In this document: positions 22,768 to 23,224 of the stretch, piece after piece
Numbering within the stretch: the stretch's first letter is position 1
How the letters are laid out: every line of letters starts with the position of its first letter
Origin: Sphingomonas sp.
Lineage (GTDB): Bacteria > Pseudomonadota > Alphaproteobacteria > Sphingomonadales > Sphingomonadaceae
NCBI GenBank assembly: GCA_025936675.1
Contig: JAICSX010000037.1
Coordinates: 1 to 23,224 of the forward strand
Reading direction: 5' to 3'
Length of the DNA: 23,224 nucleotides
Position numbers and translations under genes: made by a program
The notes under the pieces: generated by a model
Databases searched by the model: none
The model's input: only the letters and a program-made list of their open reading frames with translations
Told to the model about the DNA's origin: nothing

Positions 22768-23005
22768 GCGGGAGCTTCGGCTCCCGCAACCGTCCGAGAC
22801 AGTCGCTGAGGCCAATCTCTTACGAGAACCTCTTAATTTGCGGCCTAGACGGGGACAGGAATCATTCGAAGCGCCAGTCGCGCTTCGTCGTGCGTTGCAT
22901 ATGCGCAGCGCCAGCGATCCCCAGCCCCACGGACACGGAGTGCTTTGGCGCTTGCGCCAAAGCTTTTGTTGAAACTCGTTCGGGAGCGATCCCGGACGAA
23001 TTTTT
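22768..23005 (+). promoter_or_regulatory. Structured rplJ leader with two terminator-like hairpins
   Basis: About 230 bases without a gene precede rplJ. Three hairpins are visible. First, GCGGGAGC-TTCG-GCTCCCGC at 22768-22787, a perfect stem on a UUCG loop. Second, GCTTTGGCG (22942-22950) with CGCCAAAGC (22955-22963) followed by TTTTGTT. Third, TCGTTCGGGA (22976-22985) with TCCCGGACGA (22990-22999) followed by TTTTT. The last T-run touches the GGAG ribosome binding site. In other bacteria L10 with L12 binds a leader of this mRNA to repress it, so an L10 leader with transcription attenuation is the likely reading; the L10-binding part itself was not pinned down. Confidence 0.6.
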
Positions 23006-23014
23006 GGAGTTGGC

Positions 23015-23224
23015 ATGGATCGATCGCAAAAAGCCGATCTGGTCGACGAGCTGAAGAACGTCTTCACCGAGACGAGCGTGGTTGTGGTCACCCGCAATCA
23101 CGGTCTCACGGTGGCGCAGTCCACGGACCTGCGCCTGAAGATGCGCGACGCCGGCGCCCAGTTCAAAGTTGCGAAGAACAGCCTTGCCCTGATTGCGCTC
23201 GAGGAGACGCGCTACAAGCCGATC
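23015..23224 (+). CDS. rplJ: 50S ribosomal protein L10, N-terminal part
   Basis: Seventy codons are present before the window ends. MDRSQKADLVDELKNVFTET, then VVVVTRNHGLTVAQSTDLR and FKVAKNSLALIAL, is the N-terminal rRNA-binding domain of L10, which anchors L7/L12 dimers at the stalk. GGAG lies six bases before the ATG. The rest of the gene, and probably rplL and rpoBC, should follow outside the window. The start is separated from rplA by 4.1 kb. Confidence 0.97.
   Translation, partial: MDRSQKADLVDELKNVFTETSVVVVTRNHGLTVAQSTDLRLKMRDAGAQFKVAKNSLALIALEETRYKPI

Overview
The window (23,224 bp, GC-rich apart from two lower-GC patches) looks like the chromosome of an alphaproteobacterium, most likely of the Sphingomonadales. 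The grounds are family-level recognition of SecE, NusG, L11, L1 and L10, a CHASE8 histidine kinase next to YfiR and a TonB receptor, twin-arginine-exported hydrolases, and frequent GTG starts. No genus is claimed.

Layout. 1-1116: the last 29 codons of an adenylate-forming (FAAL-like) ligase, a small PilZ protein, and a cytochrome b561 on the minus strand. 1288-4607: an asparagine-synthase-type amidotransferase converging on a Tat-exported GH1 beta-glucosidase, the two stop codons sharing bases. 4731-5684: a lower-GC patch with two unrecognised ORFs, the second followed by 73 in-frame codons after a TGA. 5781-7745: a secreted CocE/NonD-type serine hydrolase. 7748-7823: tRNA-Trp(CCA) on the minus strand. 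7971-8718: secE-nusG.

In many bacteria nusG is followed closely by rplK-rplA-rplJ-rplL. Here about 9 kb lies between nusG and rplK, and about 4.1 kb between rplA and rplJ. The first insert is a mosaic: a 61-aa helix-turn-helix-like protein; a lower-GC cassette of a PD-(D/E)XK-like nuclease, a three-Cys-motif partner protein (TcmP) and a convergent three-Cys protein (DUF5131, phage Gp37/Gp68 family); a decayed stretch; a tightly coupled minus-strand operon of TonB receptor, YfiR-like periplasmic protein and CHASE8 hybrid histidine kinase; a 55-aa gene; and an exported cupin. The second insert holds a secreted M1 aminopeptidase and a Tat-exported metallo-beta-lactamase-fold hydrolase.

How the parts may work together. 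The nuclease/TcmP/DUF5131 cassette is the best candidate for a little-described system: each outer gene is preceded by a palindrome with the same TTTAC loop, and nuclease and TcmP share a spaced leader motif. The TonB receptor-YfiR-kinase operon looks like a phosphorelay counterpart of the YfiR/YfiN pair, with an outer-membrane receptor added. rplKA ends in a strong intrinsic terminator, and rplJ has its own promoter candidate and a leader with two terminator-like hairpins, so the ribosomal genes appear to be re-wired as independent units.
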